DNA of 64,000 nt from Chloroflexota bacterium (lineage in GTDB: Bacteria > Chloroflexota > Anaerolineae > Anaerolineales > Anaerolineaceae), in assembly GCA_009773005.1 (NCBI GenBank), contig WOUT01000013.1, positions 1 through 64,000 on the forward strand, given 5' to 3'. A model generated the notes under the pieces. It saw only the letters and a program-made list of their open reading frames with translations. It had not been told where the DNA came from and searched no databases. Shown here piece by piece: positions 62,097 through 64,000 of this stretch. How positions within the stretch are numbered: position 1 is the first letter of the stretch; every line of letters starts with the position of its first letter. The translations under genes were made by a program, and so were the position numbers.

Positions 62097-63775
62097 ATAT
62101 ATTGACAGGGATCAAACAGTTCGTGAAAAAAACCGGAGTATTGCTTTGGTTTTTACCACTGGCTTTTCTGGCAGTTTTCTTCTTAACCCCGCTTATTAAT
62201 ATCTTCGCAGTGATGTTCACCCACCCGGGAGTGATTAATGTCAGGGCGATCTTGCAACCGTTGTGGTTTACCATCTGGCAGGCGGTGATTTCCACGCTGT
62301 TGACGATGATGATCGGTTTGCCTGCTGCTTATGTTTTCTCTCGGTTTACATTTCCGGGTAAACTAATTTTTCGGTTATTGACAACACTTCCTTTTATTCT
62401 TCCAACTGTGGTTGTGGCAGCAGGATTCACCGCTCTGCTAGGTCCGCGAGGATTGTTGAACAGTGCGTTGATGCAGTCGTTGAACCTGGACAATCCGCCA
62501 TTCTTGTTTATGAATACTCTGGGGGCGATCCTCATTGCTCATGTTTTTTACAACACCTCGGTGGTGATCCGCGTGGTTGGCAGCGCACTGTCTCAGCTTG
62601 ACCCGCGTATTGAACAAGCTGGTCAGGTGTTAGGCGCGACACCTGTCAAAGTTTTTCGTGAAATCACAATCCCGTTATTGCGTCCGTCCATATGGGTCGC
62701 TGCATTGATGGTTTTCCTGTTTGATTTCACAAGTTTTGGAGTCATTTTATTGTTGGGTGGTCCAAAATTTTCCACATTGGAAGTGGCGATCTATACCCAA
62801 ACACTCTCCATGTTGAATCTTCCAATGGCTGGTTTACTTTCTCTTATCCAATTGTTTTGCACTTTTGGAGTTACGTTTCTTTATTCAAAGATCAATGGTA
62901 AAAGAACAATCCCACTTATGCCAAGGCTAAAAGGAGAGGGGATAAGAGTTCCTGTCCACATTCGCGAAAAAATCATTGTCCGATTTGTGATCATTTTTTT
63001 AGTGTTGTTGCTGATTCTTCCACTCGGCGCTCTAGCAGCCCGGTCTGTCACGCAAACCGATATCGGAACTGGAACCGGTAGTCGGTTCACGCTTGCTTAC
63101 TATCGCGAATTATTCATTAACCGTCAGGATGCCTTCTTTTATGTCCCTCCAGCCCAAGCTGCATTGAATTCGCTGATATATGCGAGCGTAACGGTGTTAA
63201 TATCTGTCACATTCGGGATATTAGTTGCCTACGCACAGGTACGAAAGCGTGCAGTGAGGCGTTGGTTGGACCCACTGATCATGCTGCCGCTTGGAACTTC
63301 TGCGGTGACGCTTGGATTAGGTTTCTTGATCACTTTTAATCGTCCTCCTCTGGACGTAAAGTCATTTCCACTCTTGATCCCTCTGGCGCACAGCCTGGTG
63401 GCACTACCCTTTGTGGTTCGCACCGTCCAGCCGACTCTCGCCTCCATTCCAGGTTCGCTCCGTGAAGCGGCAGCAGTTTTAGGGGCGTCTCCATGGCGGG
63501 TATGGCGCGAAGTAGAAGCGCCGATCATCGGACGGGCAGTCATAGTAGGAGCAATTTTCTCTTTCACCATTTCGTTAGGCGAGTTTGGCGCGACCAGCTT
63601 TCTAGCCAGACCGGAAACACCCACTCTGCCGCTGGCAATTTATCGGTTTCTTTCACAACCCGGCGCGTTAAATTATGGGCAAGCCATGGCTATGGCGACT
63701 TTGTTGATGTTGATGTGCGCAATCTCGATCGGGTTATTAGATAAGGTCCAACTTGTTGGGCAGAGTGAGATTTAG
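62072..63775 (+). CDS. thiP: Thiamine ABC transporter permease (ThiP-like)
   Basis: A protein of about 567 residues with about 12 membrane helices and two BPD-transporter domains, each with an EAA loop (EQAGQVLGATPVKVFREI and REAAAVLGASPWRVWREV). It forms the channel with ThiB and ThiQ. Its start is uncertain: ATG 62072 or TTG 62093; the frame is open to 62060. It overlaps the thiB 3' end by about 25 bp at ATG 62072. Confidence 0.9.
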   Translation: MVRSSSSLNILTGIKQFVKKTGVLLWFLPLAFLAVFFLTPLINIFAVMFTHPGVINVRAILQPLWFTIWQAVISTLLTMMIGLPAAYVFSRFTFPGKLIFRLLTTLPFILPTVVVAAGFTALLGPRGLLNSALMQSLNLDNPPFLFMNTLGAILIAHVFYNTSVVIRVVGSALSQLDPRIEQAGQVLGATPVKVFREITIPLLRPSIWVAALMVFLFDFTSFGVILLLGGPKFSTLEVAIYTQTLSMLNLPMAGLLSLIQLFCTFGVTFLYSKINGKRTIPLMPRLKGEGIRVPVHIREKIIVRFVIIFLVLLLILPLGALAARSVTQTDIGTGTGSRFTLAYYRELFINRQDAFFYVPPAQAALNSLIYASVTVLISVTFGILVAYAQVRKRAVRRWLDPLIMLPLGTSAVTLGLGFLITFNRPPLDVKSFPLLIPLAHSLVALPFVVRTVQPTLASIPGSLREAAAVLGASPWRVWREVEAPIIGRAVIVGAIFSFTISLGEFGATSFLARPETPTLPLAIYRFLSQPGALNYGQAMAMATLLMLMCAISIGLLDKVQLVGQSEI

Positions 63776-63789
63776 AGGCGGAGAAACCA

Positions 63790-64000
63790 TTGGACCGTTT
63801 GGAGATCATAAACGTTTTCAAGGACTATGAAGGTGAACCGCTATTGAAGGGCATCAACTTCAGCGTCAAGAGCGGCGAAACACTTTGCCTTTTAGGGCGG
63901 TCTGGAAGCGGAAAAAGCACCTTGCTGCGAATTATTGCTGGAATTGAAACAGCGGATTCCGGCGAGATTCTTTGGAATGGAAAAAGCTTGACGGGTATTC
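63790..64000 (+). CDS. thiQ: Thiamine ABC transporter ATPase (ThiQ-like), partial
   Basis: The last 211 bases encode the start of an ABC ATPase: LDRLEIINVFKDYEGEPLL, then Walker A GRSGSGKSTLLRIIAG (about residues 37-52). TTG 63790 follows thiP by 14 bases, with GGCGGAG upstream. It is cut by the window edge, so Walker B and signature are not seen. It completes the thiBPQ transporter. Confidence 0.85.
   Translation, partial: MDRLEIINVFKDYEGEPLLKGINFSVKSGETLCLLGRSGSGKSTLLRIIAGIETADSGEILWNGKSLTGI

Overview
The window looks like a chromosomal segment of an anaerobic or facultative member of the Chloroflexota, most likely class Anaerolineae. I infer this from protein style, not from a database search: MutL-like ASKHA protein next to DUF6754 and zinc-ribbon proteins, DUF951, Ser/Thr kinase with a TolB-like tail, Thr/Pro-rich linkers, YgiT-type zinc fingers, DUF389 with an SH3 tail. 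Base composition is moderate and genes are tightly packed, with many 1-8 bp stop/start overlaps.

Layout. 1-720: 5' part of an IS3-family element (terminal repeat, orfA) whose orfA/orfB junction appears to be interrupted by a group II intron running off the left edge. 800-7052: a phosphoribosyltransferase, a three-gene ABC-2 exporter, galactokinase, a GIY-YIG protein, a TyrA-like dehydrogenase and a site-2 protease. 7131-9778: DUF951, the tsaE-tsaB-rimI group (tRNA t6A and ribosomal N-acetylation) and a family 4 uracil-DNA glycosylase. 9801-18185: a surface-polysaccharide cluster (nucleotide-sugar dehydrogenase, epimerase, flippase, glycosyltransferase, large membrane protein, PIG-L deacetylase, methyltransferase). 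18308-26457: an eight-gene co-directional cluster of unknown function with membrane proteins, a zinc-ribbon protein carrying repeated (D/E)WL motifs, a MutL-like ATPase-fold protein and an LPTTG-tailed surface protein. 26522-31069: phosphohexomutase, DUF389/SH3 protein, BMP-like lipoprotein and an initiating sugar transferase.

31151-38904: trpS (with a probable Fe-S cysteine set), dtd, a degenerate dihydroorotate-dehydrogenase-like pair, an SPFH protein, a selD gene that itself contains an in-frame UGA (selenocysteine) with a hairpin just downstream, uvrC and a rhodanese. 39241-45073: coaE fused to a GNAT-like domain, cdaA, cdaR, der, lepB and a zinc-finger protein. 45110-51159: Ser/Thr kinase, a GT-C-like protein, tRNA-Gly(UCC) with tandem copies of its 3' end, and oligoendopeptidase F. 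51262-56871: ferric-reductase-like protein, ApbE, PepSY protein and a divergent two-component system in which the kinase lacks its G1 box and the following DUF2807 gene is frameshifted. 56929-64000: an ECF transporter (S component, EcfT, fused EcfA) and a TPP-riboswitch-controlled thiN-thiB-thiP-thiQ operon that runs off the right edge.

Recurrent signals include -10 boxes only 6-9 bases before the start codon at eight genes (probable leaderless mRNAs) and several perfect intrinsic terminators. The strongest points for a second look are the selenocysteine SelD, the unknown eight-gene cluster, the tRNA-Gly 3'-end array and the lesions in the two-component locus.
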